Shown: piece by piece, positions 13,601 through 25,982 of the stretch
Layout: every line of letters starts with the position of its first letter
Position numbering within the stretch: position 1 is the first letter of the stretch
Assembly: GCA_947650365.1 (NCBI GenBank)
Contig: CANTAL010000196.1
Span: 248,001 to 312,000 of the forward strand
Reading direction: 5' to 3'
Origin: Chamaelirium japonicum
Lineage: Eukaryota; Streptophyta; Magnoliopsida; Liliales; Melanthiaceae
DNA: 64,000 nucleotides
Position numbers and translations under genes: made by a program
Notes under the pieces: model-generated
Told to the model about the DNA's origin: nothing
Database searches by the model: none
What the model saw: the letters and a program-made list of their open reading frames with translations, nothing else

Positions 13601-14306
13601 ATTCGTACGATCCATTCTAATGCATTCGTACGATTCACTCTAATTCATTCGCACGATCCATTCTAATTCATTCGCACGATCCATTCTAATTCTTTCATAT
13701 GATCCATTCTAATTCATTCGCACGAATGTATCCATTCTAGTTCATTCGTACGCTCCATTCTAATTCATTCGTACGCTCCATTCTTATTCATCGCACAAAT
13801 GTATCCATTCTAATTTATTGATCGTACGAATGAATTAGAATGGATCGTACGATGCAATCTAATTCATTCGTACAATGCGTTCTAATCCATTCGTATGATC
13901 CATTATAATTCATTCGTACGATCTATTCTAATTCATTCGCACGAATGTATCCATTCTAATTCATTCGTACGATCCATTCTAATTCGTTCATACGATCCAT
14001 TCTAATTCGTTCGTGTGATCCATTCTAATTCGTTCGTATGATCCATTCTAATTCATTCGTACGATCCATTCTAATTCATTCGTACGATCCATTCTTATTC
14101 ATTCATACAATCCATTCTAATTCATTCGCACGATCCATTCAAATTCATTCGCACGATCCATTCTAATTCATTTGTACGATCCATTCAAATTCATTCATAC
14201 GATCTACTCTAATTCATTCGCACGAATGTATGCATTCTAATTCATTCGCACGAATGTAACCATTCTAATTCTAATTTGTTCGTACGATCCATTCTAATTC
14301 ATTCGT

Positions 14307-17300
14307 ACAAATAAATTAGAATGGATACATTCATTCGAATGAATTAGAATAGATCGTATGAATGAATTAGAATGGATCGTACGAATGAATTAGAATGGAT
14401 CGTGCGAATGAATTTGAATGGATCGTGCGAATAAATTAGAATGGATCATACGAATGAATTAGAATGGATCGTATGAATGAATTAGAATGGATACATTCGT
14501 GCGAATGAATTAGAATGGATCGTACGAATGAATTAGACTGGATCGTACGAATAAATTAGAATGGATACATTCATACGAATGAATTAGAATGGATCGTACG
14601 GATGAATTAGAATGGATCGTGCGAATGAATTTGAATGGATCGTACGAATGAATAAGAATGGATCGTACGAATGGATTAGAATAGATGGTAGGAATGAATT
14701 AGAATAGATCGTACGAATGAATTAGAATGGATTATGCGAATGAATTAGAATTAGAATGCTTACACTCGTGCGAATGAATTAGAATGGATACATTCGTGCG
14801 AATGAATTAGAATAGATCGTATGAATGAATTAGATTGGATCGTACGAATGAATTAGAATGGATCGTGCGAATGAATTTGAATTAGAATGGATCGTACGAA
14901 TGAATTAGAATGGATCATAGGAATGAATTAGAATGGATCGTGCAAATAAATTAGAATGGATACATTCGTGCGAATGAATTAGAATGGATCGTAGGAATGA
15001 ATTAGAATGGATCGTACGAATGAATTAGAATGGTTACATTCGTGCGAATGAATTAGAATGGATCATAGGAATGAATTAGAACGGATCGTGCGAATGAATT
15101 AGAATGGATCGTACGAATGAATTTGAATGGATCGTAGGAATGAATTAGAATGGATCGTACGAGTGAATTAGAATGGATTGTGCGAATAAATTAGAATTAG
15201 AATGGTTACATTCGTGCGAATTAATTAGAATGGATACATTCGTGCGAATGAATTAGAATAGATCGTATGAATGAATTAGAATGGATCGTACGAATGAATT
15301 AGAATGGATCGTGCGAATGAATTATAATGGATCGTACGAATGAATTAGAATAGATCATAGGAATGAATTAGAATGGATTGTGCAAATGAATTAGAATGGA
15401 TACATTAGTGCGAATGAATTAGAATGGATCATAGGAATGAATTAGAATGGATCGTACGAATGAATTAGAATGGTTACATTCGTGCGAATGAATTAGAATG
15501 GATCATAGGAATGAATTAGAACGGATCGTGCGAATGAATTAGATTGGATCGTACGAATGAATTAGAATGGATCGTAGGAATGAGTTAGAATGGATCGTAC
15601 AAATGAATTAGAATGGATTGTGCGGATGAATTAGAATTGGAATGGTTATATTCGTGCGAATGAATTAGAATGGATACATTCGTGCGAATGAATTAAAATA
15701 GATCGCATGAATGAATTAGAATGGATCGTACGAATGAATTAGAATGGATCGTGCGAATGAATTAGAATGGATCGTACGAATGAATTGGAATGGATCGTGC
15801 AAATGAATTAGAATGGATACATTCGTGCGAATGAATTAGAATGGATCGTCGGAATGAATTAGAATGGATCGTACGATTAAATTAGAATGGTTACATTCGT
15901 GTGAATGAATTAGAATGGATCATAGGAATGAATTAGAACGGATCGTGCGAATGAATTAGAATGGATCGTAGGAATGAATTAGAATGGATCGTAGGAATGA
16001 ATTAGAATGGATCGTACGAATGAATTAGAATGGATTGTGCGAATGAATTAGAATTAGAATGGTTACATTCTTGCGAATGAATTAGAATGGATACATTCGT
16101 GCGAATGAATTAGAATAGATTGTATGAATGAATTAGAATGGATCGTATGAATGAATTTGAATGGATCATGCGAATGAATTAGAATGGATCGTACGAATGA
16201 ATTAGAATGGATCATAGGAATGAATTAGAATGGATCGTGCAAATGAATTAGAATGGATACATTCGTGCGAATGAATTAGAATGGATCGTAGGAATGAATT
16301 TGAATGGATCGTACGAATGAATTAGAATGGTTACATTCGTGCGAATGAATTAGAATGGATCATAGGAATGAATTAGAATGGATCGTGCGAATGAATTAGA
16401 ATGGATCGTACGAATGAATTAGAATGGATCGTAGGAATGAATTAGAATGGATCGTACGAATGAATTAGAATGGATTGTGCGAATGAATTAGAATTAGAAT
16501 GGTTACATTCGTGCGAATGAATTAGAATGGATACATTCGTGCGAATGAATTAGAATAGATCGTATGAATGAATTAGAATGGATCGTACGAATGAATTAGA
16601 ATGGATCGTGGGAATGAATTAGAATGGATCGTACGAATGAATTAGAATAGATCATAGGAATGAATTAGAGTGGATCATGCAAATGAATTTGAATGGATAC
16701 ATTCATGCGAATGAATTAGAATGGATCGTAGGAATGACTTAGAATGGATCGTACGAATGAATTAGAATGGTTACATTCGTGCGAATGAATTAGAATGGAT
16801 CATAGGAATGAATTAGAACGGATCGTGCGAATGAATTAGAATGAATCATACGAATGAATTAGAATGGATCGTAGGAATGAATTAGAATGGATTGTGCAAA
16901 TGAATTAGAAAGGGTACATTCGTGCGAATGAATTAGAATGGATCGTAGGAATGAATTAGAATGGATCGTACAAATGAATTAGAATGGTTACATTCGTGCG
17001 AATGAATTAGAATGGATCATAGGAATGAATTAGAACGGATCGTGCAAATGAATTAGAATGGATCGTGCGAATGAATTAGAATGGATCGTAGGAATGAATT
17101 AGAATGGATCGTACGAATGAATTAGAATGGATTGTGCGAACAAATTAGAATTAGAATGGTTACATTCGGGCGAATGAATTAGAATGGATACATTCGTGCG
17201 AATGAATTAGAATAGATCGTATGAATGAATTAGAATGGATCGTACGAATGAATTAGAATGGATCGTGGGAATGAATTAGAATGGATTGTACGAATTATTA

Positions 17301-18080
17301 GAATGGATCATAGGAATGAATTAGAATGGATCGTGCAAATGAATTAGAATGGATACATTCGTGCGAATGAATTAGAATGGATCGTAGGAATGAATTAGAA
17401 TGGATCGTACGAATGAATTAGAATGGTTACATATGTGCGAATGAATTATAATGGATCGTACAAATGAATTAGAAAGGTTAGATTTATGAGAATGAATTAG
17501 AATGGATCGTACGAATGAATTAGAATAGATCGTACGAATGAATTAGAATGGATCGTACGAATGAATCAGAATGGATACATTCGAGCGAATGAATTAGAAT
17601 GGATCGTACGAATGGATTAGAATGCATCGTACAAATGAATAAGAATGGATCGTACGAATAAATTAGAATGGATTGTACGAATGAATTAGAATGGATCGTG
17701 CGAATGAATTAGAATGGATCGTACGAATAAATTAGAATGGATCATAGGATTGAATTAGAATGGATCGTGCAAATGAATTAGAATGGATACATTCGTGCGA
17801 ATGAATTAGAATGGATCGTAGGAATGAATTAGAATGGATCGTACGAATGAATTAGAATGGTTACATTCGTGCGAATGAATTAAATGGATCGTACAAATGA
17901 ATTAGAAAGGTTACATCTGTGAGAATGAATTAGAATGGATCGTACGAATGAATTAAAATGGATCGTACAAATGAATTAGAATGGATCGTACGAATGAATT
18001 AGAATGGATACATTCGAGCGAATGAATTAGAATGGATCATACGAATGGATTAGAATGGATCGTACGAATGGATTAGAATG
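14307..18080 (-). repeat. Block P: one-directional array with ~440-bp sub-period
   Basis: - monomers run without a switch from the CGTACA hinge (14304-14309) into unit A. A fused monomer containing TTAGAATTAGAATGG punctuates the block at 14745, 15191, 15631 (as TTAGAATTGG), 16048, 16488 and 17145. Steps are 446, 440, 417, 440 and 657 bp. The 417 step is one 23-mer short; the 657 step is about 223 bp short of two 440-bp steps. Each 440-bp period carries the same series: CATAGG, AACGG, GTAGG, GATTGTGC, the fusion, GTTACATTCG and GATACATTCG. From about 14350 it matches P' at 45760 onward. Confidence 0.85.
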
Positions 18081-18601
18081 GATCGTACGAACGAATTAGA
18101 ATGGATCGTACGAACGAATTAGAATGGATCATATGAACGAATTAGAATGGATCATACGAATGAATTAGAATGGATAAATTCGTACGAATGAATTAGAATG
18201 GATCGTACGAATGGATTAGAACGCATTGTCGAATGAATAAGAATGGATCGTACGAATGAATTAGAATGGATCGTGCGAATGAATTAGAATGGATTGTACG
18301 AATCAATTAGAATGGATACATTCGTACGAATGGATTAGAATGGATCATACGAATGAATTAGAATGAATCGTACATTTGAATTAGATTGGATTATGCGAAT
18401 GAATTAGAATGGATACATTCATGCGAATGAGTTACAATGGATCATACGAATGAATTAGAATGGATCGTACGAATGAATTAGAATGGATCATACGAATGAA
18501 TTAGAATGGATCGTGCGAATGAATTAGAATGGATTGTATGAATGAATTAGAATGCGAATGAATTAAAATGGATCGTACGAATGAATTAGAATGGATCGTG
18601 T

Positions 18602-18720
18602 CTAATTCATTCGTGCAATCCATTCTAATTCATTCGCACGAATGTATCCATTCTAGTTCATTCGTACGCTCCATTCTAATTTATTCGTACGCTCCATTGT
18701 TATTCATCGCACAAATGTAT
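18602..18720 (+). repeat. TCTAGTTC landmark module (one of nine)
   Basis: A cluster of private monomers: CGTGCAATCC, a CGCACGAATGTATCC 28-mer, TCTAGTTC, one or two units with CGTACGCTCC, and a clipped unit ATTCATCGCACAAATG. The TCTAGTTC word lies at about 4651, 8775, 13736, 18652, 26554, 34629, 42889, 53072 and 62209. Spacing is 4-5 kb in the left zone and 8-10 kb in the regular zone. It is a useful phase marker for the long-range order. I see no function in it. Confidence 0.75.
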
Positions 18721-19732
18721 CCATTCTAATTCATTTGTACGATCCATTCTAATGCATTCGTACGATCCATTCTAATTCATTCGTACGGTCCATTCTAATT
18801 AATTCGCACGATCCATTCTAATTCATTCTCACGAATGTAACCTTTCTAATTCATTTGTATGATCCATTCTAATTCATTCGAACGATCCATTTTAATCCAT
18901 TCGTACGATCCATTCTAATCCATTCGTACAATCCATTCTAATTCATTCGTACGATCCATTCTAATTCATTCTCACAAATATAACCTTTCTAATTCATTTG
19001 TATGATCCATTCTAATTCATTCGTACAATCCATTCTATTCCATTCGTATGATCCATTCTAATTCATTCCTACGATCTATTCTAATTCATTCGCTCGAATG
19101 TATCCATTCTAATTCATTCGTTCGATCCATTCTGATTCATTCGTACGATCCATTCAAATTCATTCGCATGATCTATTCTAATTCATTCGTAGGATCCATT
19201 CTAATTCATTCGCACGAATGTAACCATTCTAATTCATTCGTACGATCCATTCTAATTCATTCACACAATCCATTCTAATTCATTCGCACGAATGTATCCA
19301 TTCTAATTCATTCGTACGATCCATTCTAATTCATTCGCATGATCCATTCGTACGATTCATTCTAATCCATTCGTACGATCCATTCTAATTCATTCATACG
19401 ATCCATTCTAATTCGTTCGTACGATCCATTCTAATTCATTCGTACGATCTATTCTAATTCATTCGTACAATCCACTCTAACTCATTCGTACGATCCATTC
19501 TAATTCATTCGCACAATCCATTCTAATTCATTCGCACGAATGTATCCATTCTAATTCATTCGTACGATCCATTCTAATTCATTCGTACGATCCATTCTAT
19601 TTCATTTGCATGATCCATTCGTACGATCCATTCTAATCCATTCGTACGATCTATTCTAATTCATTCATACGATCCATTCTAATTCGTTCGTATGATCCAT
19701 TCAAATTCATTCGTATGATCCATTCAAACTCA

Positions 19733-19990
19733 TTCGGTGGATCCATTCTAATTCATTCGTACAATCCATTCTAATTCATTCGCACGATCCATTCTTATTT
19801 ATTCGTACGATCCATTCTAATTCATTCGTATGATCCATTCTAATCCATTCGTACGATCCATTCTAATTCATTCGTACGCTCCATTTTTATTCATTCGCAC
19901 AATGCATTCGTACGATCCATTCTAATCCATTCGTACGATCCATTCTAATTCATTCGTATGATCCATTCTAACTCATTCGGTGGATCCATT
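19733..19990 (+). repeat. Paired CATTCGGTGG marker monomers
   Basis: Two monomers with AACTCATTCGGTGGATCC occur about 245 bp apart in unit A (19733 and 19977). The pair is repeated in B (27459, 27702), C (35777, 36021) and twice in D because of the 997-bp duplication (54224, 54466, 55221, 55463). A single copy sits near 10338. The GGTGG change destroys the CGTACG hinge. The fixed spacing confirms copy-by-copy homology and suggests that a ~245-bp duplication preceded the 8-kb unit. Confidence 0.8.
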
Positions 19991-22900
19991 CTAATTCATT
20001 CATACGATCCATTCTAATTCATTCGCACGATCCATTCTAATTCATTCGCACGATCCATTCTAATCCATTTGTGCGATACATTCTAATTCATTCGTACGAT
20101 CCATTCTAATTCATTCCTACGATCCATTCTAATTCATTCGCACGAATGTATCCATTCTAATTCATTTGCACGATCCATTCTAATTCATTCCTACGATCCA
20201 TTCTAATTCATTCGCACGAATGTATCCATTCGCACGAATGTATCCATTCTAATTCATTCGCACGATCCATTCTAATTCGTTCGTACGATCCATTCTAATT
20301 CATTCATAAGATCCATTCTAATTCATTCGTACGATCCATTCTAGTTCATTTGCACGATCTATTCTAATTCATTCGCACTATCCATTCTAATTCATTCGTA
20401 CGACTCATTCTAATTCATTCGTACGATCCATTCTAATTCATTTGTACAAATGTATCCATTCTAATTCATTCGTACGATCCATTCTAATTCATTCATACGA
20501 TCTATTCTAATTTATTCGCACGAATGTATCCATTCTAATTCATTCGCACAATCCAATCTAATACAAACGTACGATCCATTCTAATTCATTCACATGATGT
20601 ATTCTAATTTATCCGTACGATCTATTCCAATTCATTTGTACGATCCATTTTAATTCATTCGCATGATCCATTCTAATTCATTCGTATGATAAATTCATAT
20701 GACTGAATTAGTATGGATTGTACGAATGTAACCATTCTAATCCATTCGTACGATCCATTCTAATTCATTCGCACGAATATAATTACCATTCTAATTCATT
20801 CGTACGATTCATTCTAATTCATTCGCACGATCCATTCTAATTCATTCGCATAAATATATCCATTCTAATTCATTCGTACGATCCATTCTAATTCATTCGC
20901 ACAAATGTATCCATTCTAATTCATTCGTACGATCCATTCTTATTCATTTATACGATCCATTCTAATTCAATTACACGATCCATTCTATTTCATTCGTACG
21001 ATCCATTCTTATTCAATCGCACGATCCATTCTAATTCATTCATACGATCCATTCTAATTCAATCGCACGATCCATTCTAATTCATTTGTACGAATGTATC
21101 CATTCAAATTCATTCACACGATCCATTCTAATTCATTCGCACGATCCATTCTAATTCATTCGTATGATCCATTCTAATTCATTCCTACGATCTATTCTAA
21201 TTCATTCACTCGAATGTATCCATTCTAATTCATTCGTACGATCCATTCTAATTCATTCGCACGATCCATTCTAATTTATTCGCACGAATGTATCCGTTCA
21301 AATTCATTTGCACGATCCATTCTAATTCATTCCTATGATCCATTCTAATTCATTCGTACGATCCATTCTAATTCATTCGCTCGAATGTATCCATTCTAAT
21401 TCATTCGTACGATCCATTCTAATTCGTTCATACGATCCATTCTAATTCATTCGCACGATCCATTCTAATTCATTTGTACGAATGTATCCATTCTAATTCA
21501 TTTGCATGAATATATCTATTCTAATTCATTTGTACGATCCATTCTAATTCATTCATACGATCCATTCTAATCCATTCGTACGATCCATTCTAATTCATTC
21601 GCTCGAATGTATCCATTCTAATTTATTCGTACGAATGAATTAGAATGGATCGTACGAATGAATTAAAATGGATCGTGCGAATGAATTAGAATGGATCATA
21701 CAAATGAATTAGAATGGATCGTACGATTCATTCTAATTCATTCGTACGATCCATTCTAATGCATTCGTACGATTCATTCTAATTCATTCGCACGATCCAT
21801 TCTAATTCATTCGTATGATCCATTCTAATTTCTTTGCACGAATATACGATCCATTCTAATTTATTTGTAAGAATGTATCCATTCTAATTCATTCGTACAA
21901 TCCATTCTAATTTATTCGTACAAATGTATCCATTCTAATTCATTCGTACGATCCATTCTAATTCATTCGTACAATTCATTCTAATTCATTCGCACGATCC
22001 ATTATAATTCATTCGTACGATCCATTCTAATTCATTAGCACAAATGTATCTATTCTAATTCATTCGTACAATCCATTCTAATTCATTCGCACGATCCATT
22101 CTAATTCATTCGTATGATCCATGCTAATTTATTCGTACGATCCATTCTAATTCATTCTCACGAATGTAACCTTTCAATTTCATTTGCATGATCCATTCTA
22201 ATTCATTCCTACGATCCATTCTAATTTATTCGTACGACCTATTCTAATTCATTAGTACGATCCATTCTAATTCATTCGTATGATCAATTCTAATTCATTC
22301 GTACAATGCATTCTAATTCATTCGTACCATCCATTCTAATTCATTCGTATGATCAATTCTAATTCATTCGTACAATCCATTCTAATTCATTCGCTCGAAT
22401 GTATCCATTCTAATTCATTCTAATTCATTCGTATGATCCATTCTTATTCATTCGCATGATCCATTCTAATTCATTCATACTATCCATTCTAATTCATTCG
22501 TACGATCCATTCTAATTCATTCGTACGATCCATTCTAATTCATTCCTACGATTCATTCTAATTCATTTGCTCGAATGTATCCATTCTAATTCATTAGTAC
22601 GATACATTCTAATTCATTCGTACGAATGTATCCATTCTAATTCGTTCATACGATCCATTCTAATTCGTTCGTTCGATCCATTCTAATTCGTTCGTACGAT
22701 CTATTCTAATTCATTCTCACGAATGTAACCTTTCTAATTTATTTGTATGATCCATTCTAATTCATTCGTACGATCCTTTCTAATCCATTCGTACGATCCA
22801 TTGTAATCCATTCGTACGATCCATTCTAATTCATTCGCACGAATGTAACCATTCTAATTCATTCGTACGATCCATTCTAATTCATTCCTACAATCCATTC

Positions 22901-23587
22901 TAATTCATTCGCACGAATGTATCCATTCTAATTCATTTGCACGATCCATTCTAATTCATTCCTATGATCCATTCTAATTTATTCATACGATCCATTCTAA
23001 TTCATTCGCACGATCCATTCTAATCCATTCGTACGATCCATTCAAATTCATTCCTACGATCCATTCTAATTCATTCGTATGATCCATTCTAATTCATTCG
23101 TACGATCCATTCTAATTCTTTCGTACGATCAATTATAATTCATTCGCACGATCTATTCTAATTCATTCCTACAATCCATTCTAATTCATTCGTACGATCC
23201 TTTCTAATTCATTCGTACGATCCATTCTAATCCATTCGTACGATCCATTCTAATCCATTCGTACGATCCATTCTAATTAATTCTCACAAATCTAACCTTT
23301 CTAATGCATTCGTACGATCTATTCTAATTCATTCACACGATCCATTCTAATTCATTCGTACGATCCATTCTAATTCATTCGCACGATCCATTCTAATTCA
23401 TTCGTACGATCCTTTCTAATTCATTCGCACGATCCATTCTAATTCATATGAAAGAATTAGAATGGATCGTGCGAATGAATTAGAATGGATCGTGCGAATG
23501 AATTAGAATGAATCGTACGAATGCATTAGAATGGATCGTACAAATGAATTAGAATGAATCGTACGATCCATTCTAATTCATTCATCC

Positions 23588-23629
23588 GATCCATTCTAAT
23601 TCATTCGTACGAATGAATTAGAATGGATC
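23588..23629. repeat. Perfect 42-bp palindrome at a strand switch (unit A)
   Basis: The + to - switch is centred on CGTACG (23606-23611). The arms, running outward from GATCCATTC on the left to GAATGGATC on the right, are perfectly complementary over 42 bp. Equivalent perfect 42-bp palindromes lie at 39857-39898 in C and 59371-59412 in D. In B (near 31685-31726) one arm has TTTGAATGG, giving a mismatch. It bounds a two-monomer + island conserved in all four units. Confidence 0.9.
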
Positions 23630-25982
23630 ATGCAAATGAATTTGAATGGATCGTACGAATGAATAAGAATATATCGTACGAATGAATTAGAATGGATCGT
23701 ACGAATGAATTAGAAAGGTTATATTTGTGAGAATGAATTAGAATGGATCGTACGAATGAATTAGAATAGATCGTATGAATGAATTAGAATGGATCATACG
23801 AATGAATTAGAATGGATACATTTGTACGAATGAATTAGAATGGATCGTACGAATGAATTAGAATGGATCGTACGAATGAATTAGAATGGATCATATGAAT
23901 GAATTAGAATGCTTACATTCGTGCGAATGAATTAGAATAGATCGGATGAATGAATTAGAATGGATCGTACGAATGAATTAGAATAGCTCATACGAATGAA
24001 TTAGAATGAATAGTACGAATGAATTAGAATGGTTACATTCGTGCGAATGAATTAGAATAGATCATACGAATGAATTAGAATGGATTGAGCGAATGAATTA
24101 GAATGGAATGTAAGAAAGAATTAGAATGGATCGTACTAATGAATTAGAATGGATCCATTCGTACAAATGAATTAGAATGGATCGTACGAATGAATTAGAA
24201 TGGATCGTACGAATGTAACCTTTCTAATTCATTTGTATGATCCATTCTAATTCATTCGTACGATCCATTCTAATTCATTCCTACGTACGATCCATTCTAA
24301 TCCATTCATACGATCCATTCTAATCCATTCGTACGATCCATTCTAATTCATTCGTTCGAATGTATCCATTCTAATACATTCGTACGATCCATTCTAATTC
24401 GTTCGCACGATCTATTCTAATTCATTCGTATGATCCATTCTAATTCATTCCTACGATCTATTCTAATTCATTCGCTCAAATGTATCCATTCTAATTCATT
24501 CGTACGATCCATTCTTATTCATTCGTACGATCCATTCTAATTCATTCGTACGATCCATTCAAATTCATTAGTACGATCCATTCTAATTCATTCGTACAAT
24601 CCATTCAAATTCATTCGTACGATGCAATCTAATTCATTCGCACAAATGTATCTATTCTAATTCATTCGTACAATGCGTTCTAATCCATTCGTATGATCCA
24701 TTCTAATCCATTCGTACGATCCATTCTAATTCATTCGCACGAATGTAACCATTCTAATTCATTCATATGATCCATTCTAATTCATTCGTACGATCCATTC
24801 TAATTCATTCGTATGATCAATTCTAATTCATTCGTACGATCCATTCTAATTCATTTGCATAAATGTATCCATTCTAATTTATTCGTACGATCCAGTCTAA
24901 TTCTTTCATACGATCCATTCTAATTCATTCGCACGAATGTATCCATTCTAATTCATTCGCACGATCCATTCTAATTCAATCGTACGATCCGTTCTAATTC
25001 ATTCGCACAAATGTATCCATTCTAATTCATTCGTACGATCCATTCTAATTAATTCGCACGATCCATTCTAATTCATTCGTAAGGTCCATTCTAATTCATT
25101 CGCATGATCCATTCTAATTCATTCGTACGATCCATTCTAATTCATTCGCACGAATGTATCCATTCTAATTCATTCGTACAATCCATTCTAATTCATTCGC
25201 ATGATCCATTCTAATTCATTCATATGAGCCATCCTAATTCATTCCTATGATCTATTCTAATTCATTCACTCGAATGTATCCATTCTAATTCATTCGTACG
25301 ATCCATTCTAATCAATTCGTACAATCCATTCTAATCCATTCGTACGATCCATTCTAATCCATTCGTACGATCCATTCTAATTCATTCTCACAAATGTAAC
25401 CTTTCTAATTCATTCGTACGATCCATTCTAATTCATTCGCACGAATGTATTTATTCTAATGCATTCGTACGATTTATTCTAATTCATTCGCACGATCCAT
25501 TCTAATTCATTCGTACGATCCATTCTAATTCATTCGCACGATCCATTCTAATTCATTCGTACGATCCATTCTAATTCATTCGTATGATCTATTCTAATAC
25601 ATTCGCACGAATGTAACCATTCTAATTCATTCGTATGAATGAATGCATTAGAATGGTTTGTACGAACGCATTGTACGAATGAATTAGAATGGAAACATTT
25701 GTACGAATGAATTAGAATGGATCGTGCGAATGAATTAGAATGGATACAATCGTGCGAATGAATTAGAATGGATCGGACGAATGAATTAGAATGGATCGTG
25801 CAAATGAATTAGAATGGATCATGCGAATGAATTTGAATGGAGCGTACGAATTAATTAGAATGGAGCGTACGAATGAACTAGAATGGATAAATTCGTGCGA
25901 ATGAATTAGAATGGATCATATGAAAGAATTAGAATGGATCGTGCGAATGAATTAGAATGGATCATGCAAATGAATTAGAATG

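Larger units (their letters stand above)
8725..14306. repeat. Heterogeneous zone with frequent strand switches
   Basis: Tracts: + 8725-9057, - 9058-10133, + 10134-11218, - 11219-11737, + 11738-11829, - 11830-11950, + 11951-12613, - 12614-12881, + 12882-13126, - 13127-13583, + 13584-13819, - 13820-13848, + 13849-14306. Switch points include CGTACG (11827-11832, 12879-12884, 13124-13129, 13846-13851), the palindrome AATGGATCCATT around 10133, and TTCTAATTAGAA (11213-11224). No long unit of the A-D type is complete here, but shared markers appear: CATTCGGTGG near 10338, TCTAGTTC near 13736 and GATGCAATC near 13851. It reads as a scrambled, older neighbour of the regular arrays. No gene is visible. 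Confidence 0.8.
18081..25982. repeat. 8-kb higher-order unit, copy A (7902 bp)
   Basis: The unit start is set by convention at GATCGTACGAACG. The same landmark recurs at 25983, 34057 and 52501. Tracts: - to 18601, + 18602-20690, a single - monomer near 20691-20720, + to 21630, - 21631-21722, + 21723-23447, - 23448-23562, + 23563-23608, - 23609-24208, + 24209-25634, - 25635 to the end. Line by line it differs from B by about 0-2 bases per 60. Private features are an extra ATT in GAATATAATTACC near 20780, and a deletion at about 23447 that joins + DNA (ATTCAT) directly to the - sequence ATGAAAG, removing material present in B, C and D. Confidence 0.93.

Noticed and set aside
8725..14306. Transposon or retroelement remnants in the scrambled zone
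   Set aside because: All sequence there is still monomer-derived. No terminal repeats with target-site duplications, no coding remnants, no poly-A tails.
23588..23629. Rho-independent terminator or operator at the 42-bp palindrome
   Set aside because: There is no T-run after the stem and no nearby gene. The palindrome is a direct result of two opposite monomers meeting at CGTACG.
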